Shown one piece after another: positions 17,660-24,588 of a stretch of 50,560 nt of DNA. The DNA lies in contig JAEEPS010000015.1 of the NCBI GenBank assembly GCA_016284875.1, forward strand, positions 1 to 50,560, written 5' to 3'. The notes under the pieces were generated by a model. It was not told the DNA's origin. It made no database searches and was given only the letters and a program-made list of their open reading frames with translations. Position 1 is the stretch's first letter; each line of letters begins with the position of its first letter. Source of the stretch: Salinivirgaceae bacterium. Its GTDB lineage: Bacteria > Bacteroidota > Bacteroidia > Bacteroidales > SZUA-534. The translations under genes and the position numbers were made by a program.

Positions 17660-18409
17660 ATGGAACTATATATTCCAGCCGAATTTGAACATAAATGCGG
17701 TTATATTGACAAATTTGGCAAGTGGATTATAAAACCACAATTTGACTGGAGTGGTCATTTTACCAAAAATGGTTTGGCTGTTGTCGAATTGAGCGGCAGA
17801 CGGGGCTATATTGACATAACTGGCAAGATAGTTATTAATTCGCAATTTATCTATGCTGGTCATTTTGCCGAAAATGGTTTGGCTATTGCCACATTAAACG
17901 GCAAATATGGCTATATTGACAATACTGGCAAATGGGTTATCAACCCGCAATTCGACAAGGTTTGGAAGTTTGCCGAAAATGGTTTGGCTCTTGTCCGATT
18001 ACACGGTAAATGTGGCTATATTGACGAAACTGGCAATTTGGTTATTCCCCCACGATATGGCTTAGCTGGTAATTTTTCCGAAAACGGTTTGGCTCGCGTC
18101 AAATTAAACGGCAAATGGGGCTTTATTGACAAAACCGGAAAGTGGATTATCAACCCACAATTTGACTGGGTTGATGGCTTTGCCGAAAACGGTTTGACTA
18201 ATGTCAAATTAAACGGCAAATGGGGCTGTATTGACAAAACAGGCAATGTGGTTGTTAATCCACAATATGACAATGTGAGAATCTTTAAAAACACCATATT
18301 TTTCAAACAAAACGGCAAATGGGGAATAATAGATGAAAAAGGAAATATTGTTGTGAAGCCACAATTCGATTGGGTTGTCGACAAATCATCAGAATTAGAT
18401 CTATATTAA
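17660..18409 (+). CDS. WG-repeat protein 1 (no signal peptide)
   Basis: A 249-residue protein consisting of seven WG repeats, each about 35 residues with the core NGKWGYIDKTGKWVINPQFD and the spacer FAENGLAxV. WG repeats are thought to form a beta-propeller-like or solenoid fold used in protein binding. Unlike its paralogue at 18743 it has no lipoprotein signal: the first repeat starts at residue 12, right after MELYIPAEFEH. With an upstream region almost identical to that of the paralogue, this looks like loss of the export signal, which would leave the product in the cytoplasm or make it a decaying copy. The repeats themselves are intact. Confidence 0.85.
   Translation: MELYIPAEFEHKCGYIDKFGKWIIKPQFDWSGHFTKNGLAVVELSGRRGYIDITGKIVINSQFIYAGHFAENGLAIATLNGKYGYIDNTGKWVINPQFDKVWKFAENGLALVRLHGKCGYIDETGNLVIPPRYGLAGNFSENGLARVKLNGKWGFIDKTGKWIINPQFDWVDGFAENGLTNVKLNGKWGCIDKTGNVVVNPQYDNVRIFKNTIFFKQNGKWGIIDEKGNIVVKPQFDWVVDKSSELDLY
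17693..18376 (+). repeat. Seven 105-bp tandem coding repeats (WG array 1)
   Basis: Repeats of 35 codons (the last spacing 33 codons) lie head to tail inside WG gene 1. Neighbouring units are highly similar at nucleotide level, so they are likely to expand and contract by recombination or slippage. Confidence 0.85.
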
Positions 18410-18430
18410 AACTCCTATATCGCCAACAAA

Positions 18431-18462
18431 AAAATGCCGTCCATTGTGGCGGCATTTTTTTA
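18431..18462 (+). terminator. Intrinsic terminator of WG gene 1
   Basis: Stem AAAATGCCG/CGGCATTTT followed by T, with an inner CC/GG pair. The same hairpin follows WG gene 2. Confidence 0.8.
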
Positions 18463-18473
18463 CAATCACTCTC

Positions 18474-18487
18474 CCGATAATTATCGG
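18474..18487. repeat. 14-bp perfect palindrome CCGATAATTATCGG (copy 1)
   Basis: Located 3 bp beyond the stop of the gene relic. The identical palindrome sits after the intact ferredoxin/NuoB-like gene (19951-19964), so it was copied in the duplication. It may be a weak minus-strand 3' stem. Confidence 0.6.
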
Positions 18488-18490
18488 ATA

Positions 18491-18668
18491 CTACTTCTTC
18501 CCCCTAACCAAACTCAACACGCCATTGACAAAAGCCAGCGGGTGAACGGGGTTTCCAGGAACGTACAAATCGACTTTGTATTTATCTAAGAATGAGCGGT
18601 TAAGCGCGGGACTGTCGGCGAAAATGCCGCCGCTAATGGCGTCGGTGCCAGCAAGAATCAGGATTTTC
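18491..18668 (-). pseudogene. Truncated duplicate of the ferredoxin/NuoB-like subunit gene (3' relic)
   Basis: This minus-strand segment encodes the last 58 residues of the intact gene at 19968-20717 (from KILILAGTD to the final RGKK) with a single amino-acid difference (Asp for Asn in IFANSP). Homology stops abruptly at GATTTTC (18662-18668), where the sequence switches to the upstream region of WG gene 2. No start codon or promoter of its own, so it is a by-product of the tandem duplication and not a functional gene. Three extra codons in front (MAW) come from the fused sequence. Confidence 0.9.
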
Positions 18669-18698
18669 CATGCCAATGTGGAAATGGTTGGAAATTGT

Positions 18699-18706
18699 TA
18701 TATTTG
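18699..18706 (+). promoter_or_regulatory. -7 element (TATATTTG) of WG gene 2
   Basis: Same element and same surroundings as at 17611-17618, 37 bp before the start codon. Confidence 0.5.
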
Positions 18707-18742
18707 AATGACTTTTATTTTCACGTTTAAAACCGACGAACT

Positions 18743-19861
18743 ATGAGATGTAAATTATTGGCAACAGCAATGTTAGCAGCAACTTTTTTGATTGGCTGCA
18801 CAACGCAAAACAATAATATTTTTATACCCGCTCGATTGGGTAGCAAATGGGGCTATATTGATACAACTGGCAATTGGGTTATCGCCCCGAATTTTGACGA
18901 TGTTGCGAATTTCGCCAAAAATGGATTGGCTCGTGCTACTTTTAAATGGAAATATGGATATATTGACAAAATTGGCAATTGGATTATCGACACGCAATTT
19001 GACTATGCTGATGATTTTGCCGAAAACGGTTTGGCGTGTGCCAAATTAAACGGCAAATGGGGCTACATTGACAAGACTGGCAAGTGGATTATCGACCCGC
19101 AATTTGACGTGGCTTTGAATTTTGCCGAAAATGGTTTGGCTCCTGTTGATTTAAATGGCAAACGGGGCTATATTGACAAAACGGGCAATTGGGTTATCAA
19201 CCCACAATTTGACATGGCTTGGGAATTCTCCGAAAACGGTTTGGCACCTGTCGAATTAAACGGCAAATGGGGCTATATTGATGAAACTGGTAATTGGATT
19301 ATCAATCCGCAATTTGACGAAGTTTATTATTTTGCTGAAAACAGTTTAGCTCGCGCCAAATTAAACGGGAAATGGGGCTATATTGATACAACTGGCAATT
19401 GGGTTATCAACCCGCAATTTGGCGATGTTAGGCCTTTTGCCGAAAACGGTTTGGCACGTGTCGAATTTAACGGCAAGTGGGGCTACATTGACATAATTGG
19501 CAAGTGGGCTATTAACCCACAATTTGACGTGGCTTATGATTTTGCCAAAAACGGTTTGGCTCTTGTCATATTAAACCGCAAATATGGCTATATTGACAAA
19601 ACAGGCAATCGGATTATCAATCCGCAATTTGACGATGCTAATGATTTTGCCGAAAACGGTTTGGCTGTTGTCAAATTATACGGCCAATGGGGTTGTATTG
19701 ATGAGACTGGCACGTTGGTTATCAAAGCACAATATGACAATGTGCGGATTTATAAAAACACCATATTTTTCAAACAAAAAGGCAAATGGGGAATAATAGA
19801 TAAAAACGGGAATATTGTTGCAAATCCACAATTCGATTGGGTTTTATCACGATTATTCTAA
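18743..19861 (+). CDS. WG-repeat lipoprotein 2
   Basis: A 372-residue paralogue of WG gene 1 with a lipoprotein signal (lipobox LIGC, Cys19) and ten WG repeats of 35 residues beginning at about residue 35. The final two repeats (QYDNVRIYKNTIFFKQ..., then KWGIIDKNGNIVANPQFDWV) correspond closely to the last two of gene 1, so the extra three repeats lie in the middle. The product is expected on the periplasmic side or outer membrane, binding an unknown partner. It keeps its own promoter element and terminator. Confidence 0.88.
   Translation: MRCKLLATAMLAATFLIGCTTQNNNIFIPARLGSKWGYIDTTGNWVIAPNFDDVANFAKNGLARATFKWKYGYIDKIGNWIIDTQFDYADDFAENGLACAKLNGKWGYIDKTGKWIIDPQFDVALNFAENGLAPVDLNGKRGYIDKTGNWVINPQFDMAWEFSENGLAPVELNGKWGYIDETGNWIINPQFDEVYYFAENSLARAKLNGKWGYIDTTGNWVINPQFGDVRPFAENGLARVEFNGKWGYIDIIGKWAINPQFDVAYDFAKNGLALVILNRKYGYIDKTGNRIINPQFDDANDFAENGLAVVKLYGQWGCIDETGTLVIKAQYDNVRIYKNTIFFKQKGKWGIIDKNGNIVANPQFDWVLSRLF
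18845..19843 (+). repeat. Ten 105-bp tandem coding repeats (WG array 2)
   Basis: Ten head-to-tail units of 35 codons inside WG gene 2; the number exceeds that in array 1 by exactly three. Confidence 0.85.
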
Positions 19862-19899
19862 CCGCGAGTGCTAAATTGAAACGCCCTTATCGCCAACAA

Positions 19900-19931
19900 A
19901 AAAAATGCCGTCCATTGTGGCGGCATTTTTA
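19900..19931 (+). terminator. Intrinsic terminator of WG gene 2
   Basis: Same hairpin as at 18431 (stem AAATGCCG/CGGCATTT, T-run after it). On the other strand the A-run gives a T-run, so it may also stop the convergent hydrogenase-like operon. Confidence 0.8.
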
Positions 19932-19950
19932 TTGTATAAAATCCATTCTC

Positions 19951-19964
19951 CCGATAATTATCGG
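19951..19964. repeat. 14-bp perfect palindrome CCGATAATTATCGG (copy 2)
   Basis: Three bases beyond the stop of the ferredoxin/NuoB-like gene; original of the copy at 18474-18487. Confidence 0.6.
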
Positions 19965-19967
19965 ATA

Positions 19968-20717
19968 CTATTTCTTCCCCCTAACCAAACTCAACACTCC
20001 ATTGACAAACGCCAGCGGGTGGACAGGATTGCCTGGAACGTACAAATCGACTTTGTATTTATCTAAGAATGAACGGTTGAGCGCGGGACTGTTGGCAAAG
20101 ATTCCGCCGCTGATAGCGTCGGTGCCAGCTAGAATCAGGATTTTCGGGTCGGGGGTTGCCTGATAGCAGATTTCGAGCGCTTCGGCCATATTTTCAGAGA
20201 TTGGGCCTGTAACCACAATGCCGTCGGCGTGACGCGGCGAAGCCACAAAATCGATTCCGAAACGGCCCATATCGAAGTTGACGTTGCTTGTGGCGTTCAA
20301 CTCCCACTCGCAACTGTTGTCGCCAGCGGCAGACACTTCGCGCAGTTTGAGCGAACGACCGAACAACTTGTGGATTTCGGCGCGAACCTTGTCGGCATCC
20401 ACTTCAATGGGTTGGTCGCCACTGACGACCAGACGCTCACGAATATTGCTCGACAACTTGTAATCTTTTGTGAATCTGATTTTTTCGGGGCAGGCAAAAG
20501 CGCACTCGCCGCAGAAGGTGCAGCGTCCCAAATCGATTCTCAAAGGATTGCCGCTTATGGCTCCTGTTGGGCATAAATCAATGAGTTGCTGTTCGTTGCA
20601 AGCGACATCGGTAATCACAGGCCGACCACGGAACACTCCAGGAACTTCGGTTGTCGTAACATCGGGAATGAACTGTTTCCCCTGGTGAAATAATATCTTT
20701 AAATTGTTGATAAACAT
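19968..20717 (-). CDS. Ehr-like complex: ferredoxin (HyfH)-small subunit (HyfI/NuoB) fusion
   Basis: A 249-residue fusion of a ferredoxin-type domain (about 1-85) with a NuoB/HycG-like small subunit (about 115-249). In the ferredoxin part the second motif is intact (Cys66, 69, 72, 76 in CTFCGECAFACP) but the first keeps only Cys40 and Cys49, enough for one [4Fe-4S] cluster (66, 69, 72 and 49). In the NuoB part the fold-defining SPRHAD, VTGP, TPDPK and VPG segments are present, but the proximal-cluster cysteines are mostly lost: GSCxGC has become DNSCEWE (only Cys136), GACxCSGG has become GTDAISGG, and VPGCP has become VPGNP (Asn230). Last gene of the six-gene operon, after a 124-bp repeat-rich spacer. 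Confidence 0.88.
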   Translation of the reverse strand: MFINNLKILFHQGKQFIPDVTTTEVPGVFRGRPVITDVACNEQQLIDLCPTGAISGNPLRIDLGRCTFCGECAFACPEKIRFTKDYKLSSNIRERLVVSGDQPIEVDADKVRAEIHKLFGRSLKLREVSAAGDNSCEWELNATSNVNFDMGRFGIDFVASPRHADGIVVTGPISENMAEALEICYQATPDPKILILAGTDAISGGIFANSPALNRSFLDKYKVDLYVPGNPVHPLAFVNGVLSLVRGKK

Positions 20718-20841
20718 TGTTTTTGGGTGTTAGGTGTTAGGTATTGGGTGTTAGTATTTTATATGCTCGTAATTCGTAATTCATAACTCGTAACTCGTAA
20801 TCCCCGTTTAATCAATCAGTTATTCTATTAATCAATCCTTG

Positions 20842-22341
20842 TTATAGGTCGTGTCCGCTGTACGAAAGGTCGAAACTCTTGTTGCAGATTGGGAAATCGG
20901 AAATCTCGTTGTTGCGGACGGCAAGCGCAAGGCCCAGCCAGTTGTGGAACGACGGGTCCTTGATTTTGTAATGCTTGAGTTCGCCGTTGGCATCGGTAAT
21001 GGCGCAGTGGCAAATCTCGCCGCGCCAGCCTTCGACAAGCGACACCACAAACGAGTCGGCGGCGGCTTTTGTGAGCGGCGTTGCCGTTTGCGGTTTATAG
21101 TCCATTGAATCAATCATTTCCGTCATCATATCAATCGAGCGCAGAATCTCATCGTGGCGGATTCGTGCACGGCAATAAACATCGCCAACAGGCTCTGTGA
21201 CAGGTTGATACTGAATACTTGTGTAGTACCCCCACGGATGCGAAGCGCGGATATCGCGGGCAACGTTGCTTGCGCGGGCTGCCATACCAACCATTCCTAT
21301 CCGCTGCGCCGTTTCAGGCTCAACAATGCCAGTGCGCTCAATTCGCGACAGCACCGACGGCAGGTCGAATGTCTGATTGGCCATTTCGACGAAATCGGGA
21401 CGATAGGCGGCAATCATTTCAAGCCATTGCTTGGTCAGGTCGGCGGTCAAGCCGAAATTGGTTTTTCCAGGACGGATGAGCCCCTTTGCAAAACGGTTGC
21501 CCGCCCAACGTTGGAAATAGTTGATGACAGGCGTACGCAGACGGCCGAAAACCGAATTGCCCAACTGATAGGCAATGTCGGTGCAGATGCCGCTAAGGTC
21601 GCCAGTATGTATTGCAATGCGCTCATTCTCAAGTGCAAAAGCGCGTTCAATCTGAAGTTGACGGTCAGGGGTGAAACCGCAAAGGCTTTCCCAAGCATTG
21701 GCAAAAGCCGTTGAGTGGCCAATGACGGTGTCGCCTGCAATGTTCTCGGCCAGTGTGGCGCGCTGCAACAGATTGTTTTTCTGCAAGAAAAGCGTCTCAA
21801 TGCCGCGGTGCTGGTAGCCGAGTTGTATTTCGAGATGCAGAATCTGCTCGCCGTTGCAGATGAAACGGAAGTGTCCAGGCTCGATGATTCCTGCGTGAAT
21901 CGGGCCGACGCCTACTTCGTGAAGTTCTTCACTGTCAATCTTATAGAACGGATAATCGGCAATGGTGGCCGAGCGGTCGGCGGCTTTGTGCGGATAGCGC
22001 ACAGGCTTGAGCCACGGGTGGCCGCTGAAACCAATGCCGAAATTCTCGTGAATCTCGCGCTCGAAAAGATGGAACGCGGGATAAGTTGCCGTTATTGACT
22101 GCAAAGTGTCTGATTTGCTGACAATTGTCGATAGCACACTGATGTTTTGGGCTTTGTCGTGGGCAATGCAGCAGATGAGTTGCACGCCTTTGTCGGCCTG
22201 CACGCCGTAGTAGTTGACACAATGTGCGTCCGACTGATTCAACAAGTTGTCGGTCAGCGTTTTGTAGAACGTGTCGTAATCTAGAACAGGGATTTCGGCA
22301 AACGCAATCCGTTGGTTGTTTTTTATCGTTATATAGTCCAT
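20842..22341 (-). CDS. Ehr-like complex: large subunit, NuoC-NuoD/HyfG-type fusion without Ni-Fe cysteines
   Basis: A 499-residue homologue of the group 4 hydrogenase large subunit fused to a NuoC-like domain. Residues 1-130 carry the NuoC signature (FEREIHENFGIGFSGHPWLKPV); residues about 145-499 are NuoD/HycE-like (LEIQLGYQHRGIE, LAEN). In true hydrogenases the Ni-Fe site is held by CxxC near the start of this domain and DPCxxC at the end. Here the first motif reads ENIAGDTVIGHS (Ala202 and Thr205 in place of Cys) and the last reads FDLSYSGHD (Ser493 and Gly496 in place of Cys). A [NiFe] centre cannot form. The gene is 4 bp from its upstream neighbour, in the middle of the operon. Confidence 0.9.
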   Translation of the reverse strand: MDYITIKNNQRIAFAEIPVLDYDTFYKTLTDNLLNQSDAHCVNYYGVQADKGVQLICCIAHDKAQNISVLSTIVSKSDTLQSITATYPAFHLFEREIHENFGIGFSGHPWLKPVRYPHKAADRSATIADYPFYKIDSEELHEVGVGPIHAGIIEPGHFRFICNGEQILHLEIQLGYQHRGIETLFLQKNNLLQRATLAENIAGDTVIGHSTAFANAWESLCGFTPDRQLQIERAFALENERIAIHTGDLSGICTDIAYQLGNSVFGRLRTPVINYFQRWAGNRFAKGLIRPGKTNFGLTADLTKQWLEMIAAYRPDFVEMANQTFDLPSVLSRIERTGIVEPETAQRIGMVGMAARASNVARDIRASHPWGYYTSIQYQPVTEPVGDVYCRARIRHDEILRSIDMMTEMIDSMDYKPQTATPLTKAAADSFVVSLVEGWRGEICHCAITDANGELKHYKIKDPSFHNWLGLALAVRNNEISDFPICNKSFDLSYSGHDL

Positions 22342-22345
22342 ATTA

Positions 22346-23773
22346 TCAGTATGTTAATAATTGAACAGCATCGTTAATCAAATCGACGAAGAACTGTGGC
22401 GGGCACATTCCGAGCCAGAAGACCAAAGCCAGCAGCACAAACTGCGATATGGTCTCAATCGGGCTGACCTTGATTTCGCCAATATTTCCGCAGCTAGGCG
22501 CGGGTGTGAACAGCATCTTGAAGAAATTCTTGCCAAGCGCCCATATTATTATGGTGAGCATCACAAGCACGGCGATGAGCGCCACATACGAGTGAGCTTC
22601 GAAAATCGACTTAAACACCATCAACTCGCTGATAAACAAGCCTGAAGGCGGCATTGCGGTGATGCATACAAATCCGAGCAGAAGCAGAACGGCACCTGCG
22701 CGGTTGAATTTCAGGTAATTGCCTATGTGATAGATGTTTTTGGTGTGATAAATGTGGTAGATGTGCCCCACTTGGAAGAACAATGCCGACTTGGCGAATG
22801 TGTGAAGCACAATGTGCAGAATTGCAGCAAAATAACCAACGCCGCCAGCTGCCAGACCTAATGCCACAACGCCCATATGCTCGACGCTCGAATATGCCAG
22901 CATTCGCTTGACATTCTTTACTTTAAGCAGATAGACGGCTGCGATTAGAATCGAAAGCAGGGCCGCAACGGCAACCACATTGGCCGCCCACGGCATAACG
23001 CTTGTGTGCGCCACAATCTGCCACATGCGGAAAACACCAACAAAACCGACGTTCATTAGAACACTCGAGAACAGACCAGCCGCAGGTGCGGGCGCTTTGT
23101 CCTTGGCGTCGATGCCAGCGGTGTACATCGGTACCAGCCCGAATTTGGCGGTGTAGCCCGCAAAGATGAACACAAATGCAATCTTAATCCAGAACGTGTC
23201 GAGCGTTGGGGCAAGCTTCACCAAAGTGTCGTATTGCAAATCGAACTGCTGCGCGTTGCCGAGCGAAATGCCAAGCAGCAGAATGCCGATGAACACAAAC
23301 ACAAGGCTGATTGAGCATACGAAGATGTATTTCCAGGTGGCTTCGATTGAGCCAGCGTTGCGGCGGTGGAAAACCAATGCCGATGCACTTAATGTTGTGA
23401 TTTCCACAAAAATCCATGTCACGGCGATGTGCGCCGAAAGATATGCCGCCGAAAGCGCCGTCACCAGCAGCACCATCGCGCCCTGATAAATTCCACGAAC
23501 GCGCGGCGAATCGTCTTCAGGGCTGATATAGTTGCACTTATGAATGAACGCGGGAATGCTGACAACGGTGAGAACGGTCAGCAATATCAGCGCAAGCGCA
23601 TCGGGTTTGAAATAGACTGCATCGGCCAAATCCTTGATAGTGAACTCGTAAACCGTCAGGCCGCACTGAATTAGCAGGAAAAGCACGGTTAGTGCGACGC
23701 TTATCGCCTTGCTGCGGTTCACAAAAAGCAGCAGGGCTATTGTAATGGATGCAATTAGATATGCAATTATCAT
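22346..23773 (-). CDS. Ehr-like complex: HyfF-type antiporter-like membrane subunit
   Basis: A 475-residue polytopic protein of the NuoL/M/N-MrpD family, about 14 membrane helices. The family core is visible: conserved Glu in HIAVTWIFVEITTLSASAL, Lys/His in the central helices (FAGYTAKFGLVPMYTAGIDA, LLKVKNVKRMLAYSSVEHMG) and MPPSGLFISE near the end. It matches HyfF, which lies next to the large subunit in hydrogenase-4 operons. Expected role: proton or sodium translocation. Separated by 12 bp from the NuoK-like gene and 4 bp from the large-subunit gene. Confidence 0.88.
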   Translation of the reverse strand: MIIAYLIASITIALLLFVNRSKAISVALTVLFLLIQCGLTVYEFTIKDLADAVYFKPDALALILLTVLTVVSIPAFIHKCNYISPEDDSPRVRGIYQGAMVLLVTALSAAYLSAHIAVTWIFVEITTLSASALVFHRRNAGSIEATWKYIFVCSISLVFVFIGILLLGISLGNAQQFDLQYDTLVKLAPTLDTFWIKIAFVFIFAGYTAKFGLVPMYTAGIDAKDKAPAPAAGLFSSVLMNVGFVGVFRMWQIVAHTSVMPWAANVVAVAALLSILIAAVYLLKVKNVKRMLAYSSVEHMGVVALGLAAGGVGYFAAILHIVLHTFAKSALFFQVGHIYHIYHTKNIYHIGNYLKFNRAGAVLLLLGFVCITAMPPSGLFISELMVFKSIFEAHSYVALIAVLVMLTIIIWALGKNFFKMLFTPAPSCGNIGEIKVSPIETISQFVLLALVFWLGMCPPQFFVDLINDAVQLLTY

Positions 23774-23785
23774 AATTTCAAATAG

Positions 23786-24415
23786 TTAATCCTTAATACT
23801 ACTCAATTGGTTCACGTCGCCGTCGTTAATCACGTTGCCCACTTTATTGATGAAAATTCCGAGCAGGAACACGCTCACAAACACATCGAGCAGCACGCCA
23901 AGATTCACCAGCAGCGGCATCTCGTTGCCCACAGCCATCGACAGAATGAAAACGCCATTCTCGATGAGCACGTAGCAGATGACGTGCGTGATGATTTTCT
24001 TGCGCGAAACGATGAAAAACAGACCGCAAAACACAGCCGCCAGCGCCACGGCAAAGTATGGTTTGCCCGACTGCGGCACATCGGCAACCATCGACAAAAC
24101 ATAGGCTGCCGCAATGATGAGCGTTGTCACGATGAGCGACACGAAGTATGGCACAAACGGTTCGGCCTCGCGCTTTATCTGATTCTTTTTGATGACGTAA
24201 CGGATGAAAAGCGGGATGGCCACGGCCTTCACAACCACCGTCTCGAGCAGAATGAATGCCAAGTTGACGATGTTCATCTGATGAAGTTCGACCAGCGCCA
24301 CACCGAAAAGCAGCATCCCCTGCACGGTGAGCAGCGACAAGTAGGTCATCAAACGGTTTGCTATCGAGAAGTATAACAGCGTGATAGCGAATATTATCAG
24401 TAAGATGGTTGTCAT
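23786..24415 (-). CDS. Ehr-like complex: HyfE-type (NuoK-like) membrane subunit
   Basis: A 209-residue protein with about six membrane helices. It matches HyfE: membrane Glu residues in NLAFILLETVVVKAVAIPLF and CYVLIENGVFILSMAVGNEMP correspond to the NuoK-like acidic residues in the membrane, and the C-terminus (VNLGVLLDVFVSVFLLGIFINK) is typical. Role: part of the ion channel of the complex. It starts after a 173-bp spacer downstream of the NuoH-like gene, the largest gap in the operon. Confidence 0.85.
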   Translation of the reverse strand: MTTILLIIFAITLLYFSIANRLMTYLSLLTVQGMLLFGVALVELHQMNIVNLAFILLETVVVKAVAIPLFIRYVIKKNQIKREAEPFVPYFVSLIVTTLIIAAAYVLSMVADVPQSGKPYFAVALAAVFCGLFFIVSRKKIITHVICYVLIENGVFILSMAVGNEMPLLVNLGVLLDVFVSVFLLGIFINKVGNVINDGDVNQLSSIKD

Positions 24416-24469
24416 TTTAAGTTATAAGTTTTATGAAGTTTTAAGTTATAAGTGACAAGTTTAAAGTTT

Positions 24470-24518
24470 AGAATGTTTAGCGCTTCGCGGTTTAGAAAGT
24501 TTAGTTTCTAAACATTCT
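24470..24518. repeat. Inverted repeat in the intra-operon spacer, two alternative hairpins
   Basis: AGAATGTTTAG (24470-24480) pairs over 11 bp with CTAAACATTCT (24508-24518). Inside it TTTAGAAA (24491-24498) pairs with TTTCTAAA (24505-24512), so the two stems exclude each other. The remaining spacer consists of TTTAAGTT/TATAAGT-type and TCAATCAATTAATC-type short words. No gene is seen in this gap. Confidence 0.55.
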
Positions 24519-24588
24519 CGACCTTCTATACTTTCTCATCATTCTTCTCATATTTTTAATTCAATCAATCTATTAATCAATAAGTCAA

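Larger units (their letters stand above)
17574..18668. repeat. Tandem duplication, unit 1 (WG gene 1 plus gene relic)
   Basis: This unit and the next (18662-20145) share the same order: identical upstream region including the -7 element and the 20 bp before the start codon, a WG-repeat gene, an identical terminator hairpin, a CCGATAATTATCGG palindrome, and the 3' end of the ferredoxin/NuoB-like gene on the minus strand. Unit 1 begins, and the junction falls, at the 7-mer GATTTTC (17574-17580 and 18662-18668), which also ends unit 2 (20139-20145). Confidence 0.85.
18662..20145. repeat. Tandem duplication, unit 2 (WG gene 2 plus 3' part of the intact gene)
   Basis: Second unit of the duplication described at 17574. 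It is about 390 bp longer than unit 1, and the difference is almost wholly due to WG gene 2 having three more repeats and a signal peptide. Confidence 0.85.

Noticed and set aside
18491..18676. A real 61-residue gene
   Set aside because: It is a copy of the last 58 residues of the 19968-20717 gene with a fused start; no promoter or own context.
17693..19843. CRISPR array
   Set aside because: The 105-bp repeats are contiguous coding repeats without spacers and encode WG motifs; no cas genes are present.
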